From NCBI GenBank assembly GCA_902702965.1, contig CACRXP010000641.1, forward strand, positions 255,573 through 319,572: DNA of 64,000 nt, given 5' to 3'. Under the pieces are notes generated by a model that was not told the origin of the DNA, ran no database searches, and worked only from the letters and a program-made list of their open reading frames with translations. Positions 45,167-57,560 of the stretch are shown here, one piece after another; the stretch's first letter is position 1; each line of letters opens with the position of its first letter. Origin of the DNA: Spirometra erinaceieuropaei (lineage: Eukaryota > Platyhelminthes > Cestoda > Diphyllobothriidea > Diphyllobothriidae). A program made the translations under genes and the position numbers.

Positions 45167-45683
45167 GAACCTAGTTGGATGGAGTCTTACCCCATTGTGT
45201 TTGTCCAGTAATTGTGCTGACGAAGAGACCGTAGTGTATAAGTCAGCGGTTAGGAACTTGGGACGCTGGAACGGTTACTAAGCCCATCCGTACGTTAGAG
45301 TAGCTTTGAATGACACGATTAGTTTGGAGAGAAGCGATCTCCTTGTGCACCTTAGGGAGGTCATAGAATCGGGAAAAAGCCGTATCTTTGGGTCTCGCCA
45401 TGCGTCTGTCGATGGGTGTTATCGCACGTGAGTTCTCCAAGACCGACAACGGAGCAGTGATTTAGCATGTCGGCGCTTTCAGCGGGTTCGTTGCACATGG
45501 GACATAGAACTGTCGGTCCTCAAGTAAACGCTTGGCTATTTTACGGTGTTCTGTCCTGTCCAATACAACCATGGAGTGCCCCTTGCCTACTGGCACGATG
45601 ACGAATTCCTTGTAGACTTGAGTTCTCTGTGAGCAACATCATCGACCTTGTCGACTCTGCGGCTCACTCAATGAGATCCGGAC

Positions 45684-46228
45684 ACACATTCAAATTCGAC
45701 GAGGCCGAAATTCTCGCTAGAAATGACAACCGCATGGGCAGGGAGCTGCTTGAATCATGGTTTACTGGCTCCCAGTCCATCAACCAGTGCAACGACCGTC
45801 CCCTTCCATACTCGGTGCGGAGACTTTGCCTAGGCAGGGCAAATAGCCACACAGGAAACGCACATGTGAACACCGTTCTCAACGACATGGCCGGTGGATC
45901 AGATGGTCGAGCAATCATCACACCAACATCCAACGCACATGATGAAATTGCAATAATTAAGGACGCGAATGTCGACTATCACACCACGTGCAGTGTTCTC
46001 TGAATAAGGTGGTGGGAGTCGTGAGTATGTATAGGTATGCTGTAGCATGGCGACTGCATCCTGTAGATACTGCAGCCCCTTGTGCATGAGCCACCCGTAT
46101 CTGTTTTTGTCTCTGATGGTGTGTTCGACCAGGGATCTGGAACGTCAGACTAATAAAACTCTTGTCCCGGCGATCGTGTCTTCGTCTTCGCGACTGCTTC
46201 CTGGCATTCGTCTATTCACTTTTACTGG
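45684..46228 (+). mobile_element. Inverted terminal copy of the Penelope 3' end
   Basis: This is the reverse complement of 43622-44168. Over the first ~490 bp I found essentially one substitution in the stretch compared (WFTGSQ against WFIGSQ). The outer ~45 bp are clearly more diverged. It encodes FKFDEAEILARNDNRMGREL, LESWFTGSQSINQCNDRP and RAIITPTSNAHDEIAIIKD. It faces the element at 43622 across the RT region. Confidence 0.88.
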
Positions 46229-46529
46229 TCTTACAAATTCCATTATCTTTTGTAAAATTAATGCACAAATATATGCTCTCTTTTACGCATTTTGCAGAAA
46301 ATAACATTCTCTTCATTGTTTTTGTACCCGGAGATTATGTGTATTGCGGTTTTAAATAAGTTTACTATCTGCCGACTAATTTTGATTCTGATCTGCCATT
46401 CATTGCCGTTTAGCATTTTATGTCTATATATGGTCTATATTTACAAACATGTTTATGGTTCAGGTTTTGGCCGAAAGGATAATCATATACCGCTCTATCC
46501 TTAGAAAGATACCATCTAGAGTTCATGGA

Positions 46530-47012
46530 ATTTTTCAACGGATCCCGAATATGTTGTACATTTCATGAGGAGCATTGGTAAATAGACATGTGCAGTCCTG
46601 TATGCCTAGATGTTACACGGTCTTAAAAATCTCATAATTAGGAATTTTTTAAAAACCCAAATACACTCTTTTTCATGTATAACTTGTGAAGAAAATGTTA
46701 TTTTCTACCAAAAAAGTGAAATAAAGCATATGGTTATGCACATTTTCTAGAAAGTATCTTTGAATTTATAAGACCATCGAAAATAAATAGGACATATGCG
46801 TGCTACTTATGCAGTCATTTTTCACCGTGTGCGGTTCGTGCAGGAGGTCAAAAATCGGTTTATTCGAAAGCCGACATCCTTTTGAATCCGAAAAGCCATA
46901 GGCTTACTTTGCATGCTAGTCAATATTACAACCTCACCTAGTTACTCCTTTCTAATCGAAAGCACACTTCAAAATATCGACCAACATTTCATGAAATCGG
47001 TCATGCACTGTA
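46530..47012. mobile_element. Single right arm of a palindromic TA element
   Basis: It ends TTTCATGAAATCGGTCATGC-ACTGTA, the same tip as the right end at 11466 (CATGAGATCGGTCACGCACT). Internal words (GCAGTCATTTTTCACCGTGT, CGAAAGCCGACATCC) match the inner arms of the family. No left arm was found, so it is a truncated or solo half. Confidence 0.6.
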
Positions 47013-47085
47013 AATACATAGTGGGACAGATTGACTCGTCTAATTTCTACTCTGATTGGCAAATTTGAGACATCCGGGTTGTTGA

Positions 47086-48832
47086 TTTGAAGAAGTCGAG
47101 AAAGACCTACTGAATCGAGCCGCAGAAAATCCGAAGTTATTCTATGGTTACATAAGAAGAAGCAGACGAAACAGAGATCCAATCCCGTTACTGAAAACTA
47201 GTGACGATCTAGAACTCAGTGAAGACCGAGAAAAGGCAGAGCACCTTTCACAATTTTTTAAGTTCATCTTTACGAAGGAGAGCACATTTCTCCCTCCCGA
47301 CTGCGACATAGTGGACGGGCCAACAATCGAGCACGTCTCTTTTGCCGAAGCTATTGTTCGCAAAGTACTGTTGACGCTGAATGAGTCCAAATCACCTGGG
47401 CCGGATGACATACCGCCGAAATTGTTGAAGGGGCTTGCTGGAGAAGTATCTAAACCGCTGTCCATGCTCTTCCAAGCTTCATTCGAAGCAGGCTACTTGC
47501 CCGCCGATTAGAAATCCGCGCGGATCACGCCAATTTATAAAGGCGGCAGTAAGGTCTTAGCAAACAACTACAGACCAATCAGCCTTACTTCAATTTGCTG
47601 CAAAATTATGGAAAAAATAATTAAGCGAGAAATAATGCATTTCCTAGAAGAGCATAATCTGCTATGCGATGCCCAGCACGGATTTCGTGGAGGCAGATCA
47701 TGCGTGACAAATCTACTTTATTGTTTAGATCGCTGGACCCGGGCAGTCGATGGCGGCAATGCAGTGCACGCAGTCTACGTCGACTTTAAGAAGGCATTCG
47801 ACAATGTACCACATCAGCGTCTCCTGTACAAATTAAGCCGGATAGGCATAAGGGGTAATCTCCTGAGGTGGATACAAAGTTTCCTGATCGGTCGCTCTCA
47901 AATCGTCCACGTCGGTGACAGGCAGTCGGCGGAGGTAGCGGTTGAAAGCGGTGTTCCGCAAGGCTCCGTTCTTGGCCCTACCTTATTCATTATATACGTC
48001 AACGACTGCGTCAGTGAACTGAATTGTGATGTCGCCATGTTCGCTGATGATGTTAAACTTTGGAGCGTCATCCGAACTGAATTGGACGAAGAGCGCTTGC
48101 AGGAAGACCTGACCCGACTCGAGAAATGGTCACAGGACTGGCTTCTGCCGTTTAATGTGACTAAGTGCAATGTTTTGCGAGTCGGCAGGACCCGATCTCA
48201 AAGCCGGAGGGTTTACTACCTAAATGGCGTACCACTGCAGGAGGTAGACGGCTTCTCTAAAACCGTCGCTCCACTGCTCCAAGGTAGCCAAGTCTGCGAT
48301 GTCAGTCCTTTATCTTGTCAAGAGAGCTTTCTCTAGCTTCGATGAGGACTGCTTCGTTAAAGTCTTTCGGACTTTCGTACGGCCACAGCTAGAGTTCGCT
48401 ATTCAGGCGTGGAAACCCTGGACCTCTAAAGATCGCAGCATCCTTGAGAAAGTCCAAAGGCGGGCGACCAAACTAGTAAGTGGACAGGGTTCACTACCCT
48501 ATGAAACACGTTTGTCCAATCTCGGACTTTTTCCACTGAGTTACAGACAGCTAAGAGGCGACCTTATACAAACATTCCGTATACTGCGCGGCCACGACTG
48601 CTGTCTTGTACCTGCTGATTTCTTTGAGTTAGCGACCACAACGAACCTCCGAGGTCATCCACTTAAGCTACGCGTAACTGGCGCCAAGCTGGACATTCGG
48701 AAGTTCTTCTTTTCAAACAGAGTGATCGAGGCCTGGAATGATCCGCCTACAGATGTCGTCATGTCCACCTCCGTCGAGGCTTTTAAACGCAGGTTGGACC
48801 AGTTTACCACCAAACGTCATAATGCCACCTGA
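47086..48832 (+). pseudogene. LINE reverse transcriptase pseudogene
   Basis: Motifs in order: KSPGPDDIPPKLLKGLA, SARITPIYKGGSK with NNYRPISLTSICCKIMEKII, HGFRGGRSC, YVDFKKAFDNVPH (first catalytic Asp), GVPQGSVLGPTLF, FADDVKLW (catalytic DD). The reverse transcriptase core is well kept. Two lesions are visible: TAG at 47509-47511 where the family has Trp (LPAD-W-KSARITP), and a small deletion with frameshift near 48258-48270 that joins EVDGFS out of frame to KPSLHCSKVAKSAMSVLY. The second frame runs from about 48263 to TGA at 48830. Confidence 0.92.
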
Positions 48833-49198
48833 CCGACAACGTCTAGCATTTTGTTCGAGCAGTTTGTTAATGTTGTTATATTACTGCTTGTATTTCAGTA
48901 ACGTTTGTTTTTTATTATTTTCCAATGTCTGTTGAATGTGTGTTGGCATCTATATCGTCTCCCTCAGAAACTGAGATAGCACCAACTATCCATAGACAGA
49001 CTACTGTACAGCACACTTAGTAACGTTAATGTTTTTAACTCTTGGAACAATTCGTTTATCTGTCTGGTTTGAAAACTTTACCAATCTGAAGACACTCTGT
49101 AGCTGTTTGATGTTTCCATTTCAACTTTTTGATATAGTTCGCTTCCTTGTAACAAATAGGGAGTTCATAGGTTCAACACCTATATTTCCCTCAAATAA

Positions 49199-49219
49199 AC
49201 TGAACTGAACTGAACTGAA
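49199..49219 (+). repeat. (CTGAA)n LINE 3' terminal microsatellite
   Basis: Four tandem CTGAA units end the LINE. Short terminal repeats of this kind replace a poly(A) tail in CR1-related elements. Confidence 0.85.
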
Positions 49220-49375
49220 TATTGATAGGTATGCGGTAGCATGGCGATCTCATCCTATAAATACTGCAGCCCCTTTTGCATGAGCCACCCGTATCTGCTT
49301 TCGTCTATGATGGTGGGTTCGACCAGGGGTCTGGAACGCCAGACTAATAAAGCTCTTGTCCCAGCGATCCTGTAT
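49220..49375 (+). mobile_element. Penelope 3' tail fragment
   Basis: TATTGATAGGTATGCGGTAG-CATGGCGATC, CTGCAGCCCCTTTTGCATGA, CCACCCGTATCTGC and GACTAATAAAGCTCTTGTCC match 46025-46175. The hammerhead-like region is degenerate (TATGATGG, GGAACGCC). The LINE joins it exactly at its left edge. Confidence 0.8.
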
Positions 49376-50335
49376 GCTTTCTAACGACTTTTGCTATCAT
49401 TTTTTTTCTAATTAGCAATGGTCTCAGGCATTTATACGGTCAGAAAGCGTCATAGTTTACTTTTTAGCATCTTGCTTAGAAGTGCCTATAAATAAACTTT
49501 TGTCATGAGTGCTTGAGATGCTCCGCAATATAAGAGAAGATAAATTGCATTTATAAACCTACTAGTCGTCGATTTGCATCGGTTTATTAGGCATCTTAAA
49601 TATAAGGTACCGTTCTACGACTATCAGTATGAGAGTTTTGGGAAGTGATTCAGTAAACGTCCCCAAGTACAGGTGTTGCTGCAGTAGTCTGGGCGAAACT
49701 GTTTGTCTCAGTGTATGTAGGACATATTTGTAGGCATTGAACAACTGTTTATTGTCAACCGGTTGCGATGTACTTATAGTGAAATTACGAGGTTTTTTTT
49801 CGGCAGAACCATGCACGTTTACCGGGCGTTTTCCTTGGTGCCGAATTTACGTAAAAGTAGGCGGGCCTTCCATGCATCACCTGCTTTAGCAAATCTGACG
49901 CCGTAAAGTTTGGCCAACGTGTGAACCAAGAACCGAATTCACATCTGATTCCGGATCATAGGTAAACTCAGGTATGCTGGAAGCAACTGCGTCCACGGAC
50001 GTGAAATGCTTCCCAGGGGACGCTCGAACAGAAAGGTGCAGACTGAACTTTTACATCCTGGACTCCATCATCTTTATATGGGCTGCTATAAATTGAGCCT
50101 GATATTATTGCAGGATAGACAGCAGCTGTTTCGCGGAAATGGACATTGTGAGTTTTGTGTCGCCAATTTGTTATGCTCTAGGCATAACGCTTATCTAGTG
50201 GCCCCGCTTACAACTCTTGACAATCGAATGCCCCAGAAGAGAACTTAAGAGAAAGTGACTGAAGAACACACTTCTATTGCTGAGCTCCTAACAGCAAAAT
50301 CTGATGATTAAAAGGTAGAGGCAGAATGTCCAACA

Positions 50336-50776
50336 GTGGACTTCAGTTGGGCCAATCAGATCATGCCCTTGACCTGTTTGCATGTGGACTTTCCTGCTGA
50401 GATATCTGAGAGTCTCGGCGCCCCTCCAATCTTGCCGTTGGGTGGCTCGATTGCAACACGTGCAAACCCTGCGGGCAGGTCGATAGGACGGCATGTACGT
50501 GCGTCGTTAGAAGGGCATGGGAAAGAGTCTGTTATGGTGGTCCCTCAAAACACCGGATACCTCTTCGGACGAGTCCTGTGGCCTCCTACCCCATGCTTCT
50601 ACATCTCCCTCACACTCTGTCCCTCCCGACCGTCTATTCCCTGTCTTTTTATGCCTGTTTCAACCAACCAGGTATTCCACATCAAACTTAGCCACACCAA
50701 TTCCATGACCATCTCACCCTCCTCTTGCCCTTCCCGTATTTGTCACTCCCAGTGGGGGCCATCTCCGTGTCTCTGA
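50336..50776 (+). other. Unrecognised 146-codon open frame, low confidence
   Basis: This is one of the longer open frames outside known elements. The first half is Gly/Arg/Ala-rich and the second half Pro/Ser/Cys-rich from a pyrimidine-rich tract (50580-50760). No domain, signal peptide or splice signal supports it. Pyrimidine-rich strands avoid stops, so it may be open by chance. Confidence 0.2.
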
Positions 50777-50889
50777 ATGTGCTGTTACTCATATAGGTTA
50801 GACTTGTTTATATCCTACAACGTCATTTTTCGCCGCCATGCAGTCACGAAACTGGGTATTGTACCGAGGTACTAGTCAACAGCCGACAG

Positions 50890-52500
50890 ACCAGCCACCA
50901 TACATGCCTCAGACGTTGCACTTGTTGATGGACTGAGTAAACAATGACTTAAGCAGCTACTTTGTTCATGCGTTTGTCAACTCAAGCGAGAATTTCGGCC
51001 ACGTCGAATTTGAATTTGTGGCCGGATCTCGTCGAATGAGCCGCAACTTGAGTATAGGCGTCATTTCTCCGCACAGCTGCTGTGTTCGGCCATTCGCGTT
51101 CGCAGTTGTCTTCCGGTTTCGCCAACGTATTTGCCTTGTCCGCAACTGCACCAGATCCGACAAATGACTCCACACGTTTACTGCCATGACAGCGGACATT
51201 TTGGTTTCATAAGTTGACGCCTGATGGTTGCCTCTAGTCTGTTTGCATTTCCAACCTCAAGGGGTTTGTGAAGGTGGTTAACAGCTCCCGAAACGTTCTT
51301 GACATGCGGATGCGCTTGCAAAAATATGATGTCCCTGTGGTTTGGCCTTTCGTGCCCTTTGTGTCTTCACCGGTTGCCGAATTTGCGCGGGTACGCATTG
51401 GCTTTGAATACCCGTCGGAGTTATTGTAATTCGGCAATTCCGTCTTTCTGCTCATTGCAGTGCATTTCGTCACGCCGATAGAGCGTCCATATACTAATTA
51501 TTGGGTGGTTGCTGGTGACGTTTAGTTTTTGCATTGTATTTGTCGCTTTCATGAACATTTTGGTCTTTAGTCCACCACAAAATTTGTGGCATACGAGGAC
51601 ATCCAGGAAGCCAAGCTGGTTGCCCTCTTCCACCTCCATCGTAAATTCTATGTTCGGGAAGACCGCATTCAGATGTTCATTGAATGTCAGCAGTTGGTTC
51701 CGATCGATAACGACGAAGGTATCATCCACCAACCCAGCTCAGAATTTCGGTCTGTGATGTTGAAAGACCAGTGGTTGTAACCGTTACAGGACCGCCTCGG
51801 TAATGAACTCTGAAACCGGCGAACCCATTGGTGTGCCCTTCATCTGTTTGTAGATCGTCCCGTCGAAGTTGAAGTACGTGCTGAGACAGAACTTCAGGAG
51901 CTGAAGGACTTGGGCGCATTTAATACGATTCTCTGTTTCATCGTGGTTGCTTTATAGAAGCAACTCGATTGTCTCGGTTGCCAGGGCCTGGGCGAATAAA
52001 AGTAAAAAGGGACGTAACATAGAAAGATACCATAATCTCATTTGGATAGGGGCTCACTCCTTTAAGTTTTTTCAATAATTGTGCTGATGTAGATTCCCTG
52101 GTTTCTGACTGAGCGGTGAGGAACTTGAGACGCCAGAACAGCTACTAGCCATTTCGTACGTTGGATTAACTTTGAGCGATGCGATGGGTCGAAGAACAGT
52201 GATCTGCTTGTGCAACTAAGCGCGGCCATAGGATCGGGCCAAAGCCATATTATGGGGTTTCGACATGCGTTTGTCGATCGGTATTATTGCACCTGAGTTG
52301 TCCAAGGCCAGCAACGTAACATTGATTTCGCGTGTCGTTGTTTTTACGTTGTTCATTGCATATGGTCTTTCCTGTACAACCCTGAAGCGCCCCTTACCTA
52401 CTGAAGATATTACCAGGTTTTTGTTGGCCTTGAGTTCTCTACTGAACATCACCTTCTTCATTGGAAAGCACTCCTCGCGGCCTGTGAGCCATTAGAAGTG
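50890..52500 (-). mobile_element. Penelope-like element, decayed
   Basis: Minus strand: N-terminal segment with SGAIIPIDKRMSKPHNMALA (52461-52216), RT middle with NFDGTIYKQMKGTPMGSP (near 51870-51810), RT catalytic segment 51732-51421, linker LPNYNNSDGYSKPMRTRANS (51473-51234), GIY-YIG (51180-51065: GKYVGETGRQLRTRMAEH intact) and the C-terminal block to about 50900. Several frameshifts separate the pieces, and the 3' tail is missing. Confidence 0.85.
51421..51732 (-). pseudogene. Penelope RT catalytic segment
   Basis: VDDTFVVIDRNQLLTFNEHL is the catalytic box (VDD), followed by FPNIEFTMEVEEGNQLGFLD, VLVCHKFCGGLKTKMFMKAT and NTMQKLNVTSNHPI. It is the homologue of the segment at 44588-44900 and is in better condition at the VDD box. 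The upstream TPMGSP part lies in another frame. Confidence 0.82.
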
Positions 52501-55500
52501 ACGACACTTGGTGGTCAGATGAGGCCCTTAGTCTCATCCTTTGCCTCCGTCTGACTAAGGATTGATTCCACTGCTGCAATAATGTTAAAATTTTTGGCGT
52601 AGATCGTGTTAACTGAAAAGTCGTGTCTTAAAACTTGCATCAGTAGTATTTTTTTACACCAAACATATCGTGAGTCTTCGAGGTTAATTAGAAAAGCATA
52701 TTACATTAGGCATCAATTATTTTGGACCGAAACAAATTATTCCGTTCCGAGGTAAATGTTGTGATGTGTTCATGGTGCAGGTGGTATGAAACTTAGCGTA
52801 ATGTTTTGATGATTTTCCAAATTATACAAACGTACTTGCCTTTATACACGTTTTTACCAACCTGCAATATTGATATGGAGTCGTTTGGATTGGACTGGAT
52901 TTGGAGTCTCACTTGTTAATGGCATTTAAATAGAAATGGGTCCCAATAAAATAGTTTTATACTCATGAGTTGGCGTTTGTTAAATAATGTTTTGGAACGG
53001 TTAATGTTACTTGCCTCCCAATAAAATGAATGTTTACGTTGTAAAAGATCCGTCATGTTACGAGACAGGTTATGGCAGTTTCCTCGAACAAATATGTGAA
53101 ATCGCATGCGAAAACAATTCGTCCTAATGGAATCGTATTGCTTTCTTATCAACGTTTCCATGGAATTACTATCTATCTGTGGGTGATCGTTCAATATAGC
53201 AGTGAAACGTCTATCTCTGTACATGGCATGATGGATTTAAATGTGTAAGATCACTTCAATTAGTCTGTTAAAACACGAATCAGTAAAGAACATTTAAAAG
53301 GCGATGCGGGTCTAAAAGTTGTCTTAAGCGCACCCTAACTTTGCTTTCGGATATGACGAATAACATTCCCAATTCTAATGAAACTCCGTGAATTTGCAAT
53401 TCTCTATTATACTCGAGTTCTAATGAACCAATAACTGCAACTCTGAATTCGTGGGAACTGATACCTGATAAGTGCGATATATTGCGCAAAGCGAAAACAC
53501 AGATCGGTGCTTCAATCGATTAATCCGATCTCTGGCAGATGTCGTGACTAACACGAAAATGTCACGGTCGTTCAAATACTGCGTACAAACCACACAAACC
53601 TAATTTTTAGGAAATCGTTTCTTTTCAAACACCAATCGGCATAAAAAGTGCTAATTTCCATCGAATTTTGCCTTTGGGGTTCACAACGCCGTTACACATT
53701 AACAATCAGTAAAGATTATATAACGCTGGTTGTAATAATGATTATCGTGCAACACAATCCTGTAGTGCTGTTTTTTAAATGTGCATGCAACATCCGCATT
53801 CGGCGTACATCATTGCTTAAATTAGGAAATATTGCCCTTCTTAATTCTGATTCCTTTTCTTACAACGAGGTCAAGCTTTTTCGCGTAAACCTTGGGTATA
53901 ATGTGTCTTCTTTCGTTAACTCTAAAGTTAAAGATGGCGCTTAATTCAACTTAATAGTTTTCTTATTATTAAAATATTGTGGTTTACCCTTTGTTGCATT
54001 TAAAAATTGTGTACTTTTCCCTAGAGGCATCCATAAATTGCCTTATATCTTAAGGACTGTAGGGACTGGGTTTTTCACTATATCACAAACGTTAATTAAC
54101 GGATGTGCACGGTGTTTTCCGAATTGACACCAAGTGCGTTGAAAAAAACTCATAAGGACTTAGTTTCAACAAGTAGAATTATAACCCTGTCAAGTATTAC
54201 AATTGGAGTAAGTGATCAACGGAGATATATAGTGCGCCACTTATCAGCTAACACTTATCGGATAAAAATGAGGTATTTAAAATAAGAGCGATCCATCACA
54301 TTATACATAAACCTACTTGTTCCGTTTGTCGTTTATTGCACGTGTTCGAAAACATGCGGAGGCAAAAGCGGTTTCGACAAGTAACATATGTACATAGGAA
54401 ATAATTTTGTAGGATAAATTATGCCATCATTCTGAACAACTACCCTTTCCTAGTCGATTAGGCGTTAAAGCCCTGCGTTTAATGTTCTACACTTATGACT
54501 TTTGCACATAAGTCAACTTTGTCATATTGCATTACCTTTTAAGAAATTAGAAATCGAACAATTTAGATAAATGTAAAATCGTGAACCACACCATGATTAT
54601 TTTTCTAAAATATTAAAGAAACGTGCGGTGCACAACATCTTTCGAATTTTACCGTTCATAATGACTCCAATGGATAAAGAGCAATAATGTCCATACCTAG
54701 TAAAAAAGCCACAAAGGACTTTTGCAAGTATTTCATAAAGTCTCATTTCAGTTTTCACAAACCAAAACACCCCTTTACGTTTTACATCCTCTGCGAACGC
54801 CTCAACGGAGAACACAATTTTCTCCGGAATGCAACTTACGGGCAGTCTTTACATTTTATATGTAGATATTCTGCATATATGCACTCCTATAAATGGATAA
54901 CCAGAATTGCACGATTTAAAATTTATTTTAAATCTGAAAAAAATATTCCCCGGGTACACATTTAAAACAAGCAAACATAACGAAGTCCATTGGTCCTGTC
55001 AACGTTCGCAACAACGTATTATCTGTGAACTGCCGCTGTATAGCAAAAATAGCGAAAGCCGATCATAGAGCGACTTGTATTTACAGGAATAAATCAATAC
55101 GAAAAAGGCAGGTCATTGTTTACTCTACACAGACTATGAAATGAAAATAAAAAACTGCGAATCGTAAATGAGAAAAAAACGATGGAAACTAATACGCAAA
55201 TCAGGGCAAACTTTAACATAATACTAACATAACTTGATGTGGATAATGCACCCCTCATGATTGAACTCCAAAGATCCAGCAATAAATGCGCTCGTAGATG
55301 CCCTTGTATAGTAAGCGCGTCAGTCAACGACGGGGGCCTAATGACGGAGGCAAATAGATGCAGAAAACCAGAATGGTTTCCAAACTGCTTTGAAGGGAAT
55401 GGAAACACATCAAATAGATGCACATTAACAACCGAAACTTAAAGCAAAGGCCGGACATCGATGTTCAGTTTGCTGATCATCCCTGTCATAGATCATCGAA

Positions 55501-57400
55501 ATGTTCCCAGACAGACAACCTCTACGACTAAAAGGTAGTGGTTTCTGCTTATTTAGCCCCATAAACTGTTGACCCCAGGCCGCACGCGATAAAGATGAAC
55601 TCAGGCAGGCAAAATGACTGCTATGACGGTTAATCAGTTATGTTGTCGCCTGCTTTCTTCAATACGCAATGGGCTGCACTTGAGCGAAATGTCTCACGTG
55701 TACGTTGCGTGTTAACTTAGTATTTGTTTACTTGCAATCGCTGTAAGTTGAAGAATCGTTGTTTGCTTACTGATTTTTTAAGGCAGTGGCTAGTACTTGC
55801 CTGAAGCCAAAATAAATCGTGATTTTGCGAACACTCATGCCACGAAACAGAAGTTGCTAGTCAATTCTTGTATTTAACCATGACACATCTACGAATCATC
55901 TTCGCACAAAACCGTTATTTATTACGAAACGGCACCAGTGTGCTATACTCTTTTTGTGTTCATTGTGGCTATTTGTTTTCGTCCGTAAAAGTGGTTTAGA
56001 CGAGGGCTTTTAACCACCTGCGAATACAGATTTGTTATTGCAGTTGCATTTCTTCTCAGACTTCCACGAACAAATCCATTGCCTTGTGTTTGCGTTTGTT
56101 ATGAAGATAAGACCATAGTCTCTATGAATAATACAGTGCATTCAAATGTATATGATCATTTATTCCTGTCATCAAAGTGAAAACTAATAAAGGTTGGTCA
56201 CGAGCCACCATGAGAGTAAGCGTTGTTTAAAATGTAACCCAACTATAACCTAACTATATTGTAACCTAATTATATTGAAGTATTGTATTACATGTGGTAT
56301 GTGTCCTATGACACAGCGTTCGTTGTCGCCAGTAGCAAACTGGCGGGTGGACAGAATGGGATCGAGTGAGATCCGAACCACAACAGTGAGTATCAAACGC
56401 CCGCTTGACAAAATATTAAATGTTACATCTGCGTTTGTTTGTCTGATTTATGTCCAGAATGGAAAACAATTTCATAATACCCTGTGTCCATTTTGCAATG
56501 CAGAGTAATTTCAATGTCGGGAACAATTAAGGTTCTAATCGACCGTATTTACTCAATTCGGTTTTTATTCCCGTGTTTTGCAACTGACACAAAAATGACC
56601 TGGTCGTTCAAATTCAGTAAAACCGTAAAGCACATTTGCAGGAAAATCACTCATTTTTAACGAAAAAGATGAGTAAATTAATCGCAAATTCTTACTGATT
56701 TATATCGTTGGAGGTAGACGTGCCGCTGCCAGTTGCAGCATTCGGTTTGCCGTCGTTTTGGTTAAAGATTCATTAGTGGTACGAAGAGGCCTTTCGTGAA
56801 ATCGTTTATTAGATTGATAAAGAGAGTATGGGTGTGCGTACAAATTTTAATGACCGGGCGTTAATGAGAGATGGCTGCAAGAGATTTTCGAAGAGGCATT
56901 AAATGATTGTAAAACAGCACTTTATGATGTGGTGCATAAGAGGCGTCTTCGCGTGCGGCTTGCGGACAGGCACAATGTATTTGAAAATTCACCTCGAGTT
57001 TTTCTTGAATGGCCATTTTAGGTCTGATTTTCATCTTTATTATTAGATTGCTGCGGCCAAACATAGACATTACTGCATGTAGAATCAGACGACATTTTTA
57101 ATAAATGATATATGTTGCTCTTACGTCAGTATAATACCTTTCAGAATGATGCAGCACCCCTACGTAATAAAGTTGCCCGCTCAAACCGCCTTCAAATCCG
57201 AACACGGTATCCATCAATAAATAAATAGCAATGCGCTTTACTTAAAAATTCGAATTTACTTCAAAAACCGGCGTTTAATATTTTTCTCAAAATGTTAATT
57301 TTAATTTATTAGTGTACAGTTACATTCACCTTAGCATTGTGGAAATCATATCGGCATTTTATTCGATTGTGTTATTTAGATTACGCGGGTTGTATGCTTT
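52500..57400. other. AT-rich region with no recognised gene
   Basis: Only short unconserved ORFs occur. The best of them (53648-53944 +, 54687-54965 +, 55094-55423 -) show no domain or repeat match that I can defend. Near 53727 the words GGTTGTAATAATGATTATCG and GTGCAACACAATC resemble 59340-59370 and hint at an old palindromic element arm. Confidence 0.45.
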
Positions 57401-57401
57401 C

Positions 57402-57560
57402 AATGTACACTAGGAGGGCCAACTTACGAAATCTCAACCGAAATTTCGAAATTCCTTGCGTGTCGGAACGAATAATCAAGCAGGGTTGTAAGACTGAACA
57501 TTGGGCGACAAAATTCTATAATAATTCAGTCACCTACAGTGTTCTCAATCCTTTAAATGT
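57402..57560. mobile_element. Left arm remnant of a palindromic TA element
   Basis: GTACACTAGGAGGGCCAACT, CGAAATCTCAACCGAAATTT, CGAAATTCCTTGCGTGTCGG and GGTTGTAAGACTGAACATTG match in order the left arm of 37669-38045 (TACAGTAGATGTGC, CATGAAATTTTAACCAAAAT, TTGTAAAACTGATC). The rest of the element is missing. Confidence 0.5.

Larger units (their letters stand above)
43622..45640 (-). mobile_element. Penelope-like element with RT and GIY-YIG
   Basis: On the minus strand: a decayed RT N-terminal region (about 45640-45170), RT core (45166-44588), a linker with LPNYSNSDGSSKPVGTR (44600-44420), GIY-YIG (about 44330-44215), the C-terminal domain (44168-43850, MGRELLESWFIGSQSINQ) and a 3' tail with a hammerhead-like relic (43745-43680). 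The 3' 500 bp recur inverted at 45684-46228. Frameshifts split the domains. Confidence 0.88.
47086..49219 (+). mobile_element. 5'-truncated CR1/jockey-type LINE with (CTGAA)n 3' end
   Basis: The element starts inside the region upstream of RT and lacks the apurinic endonuclease, which is typical of 5' truncation during target-primed reverse transcription. RT and the C-terminal thumb-like region run to the stop at 48830-48832. A 3' UTR of about 370 bp ends in AAATAAACTGAACTGAACTG-AACTGAA. It sits directly against a Penelope tail (49220). Confidence 0.9.
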
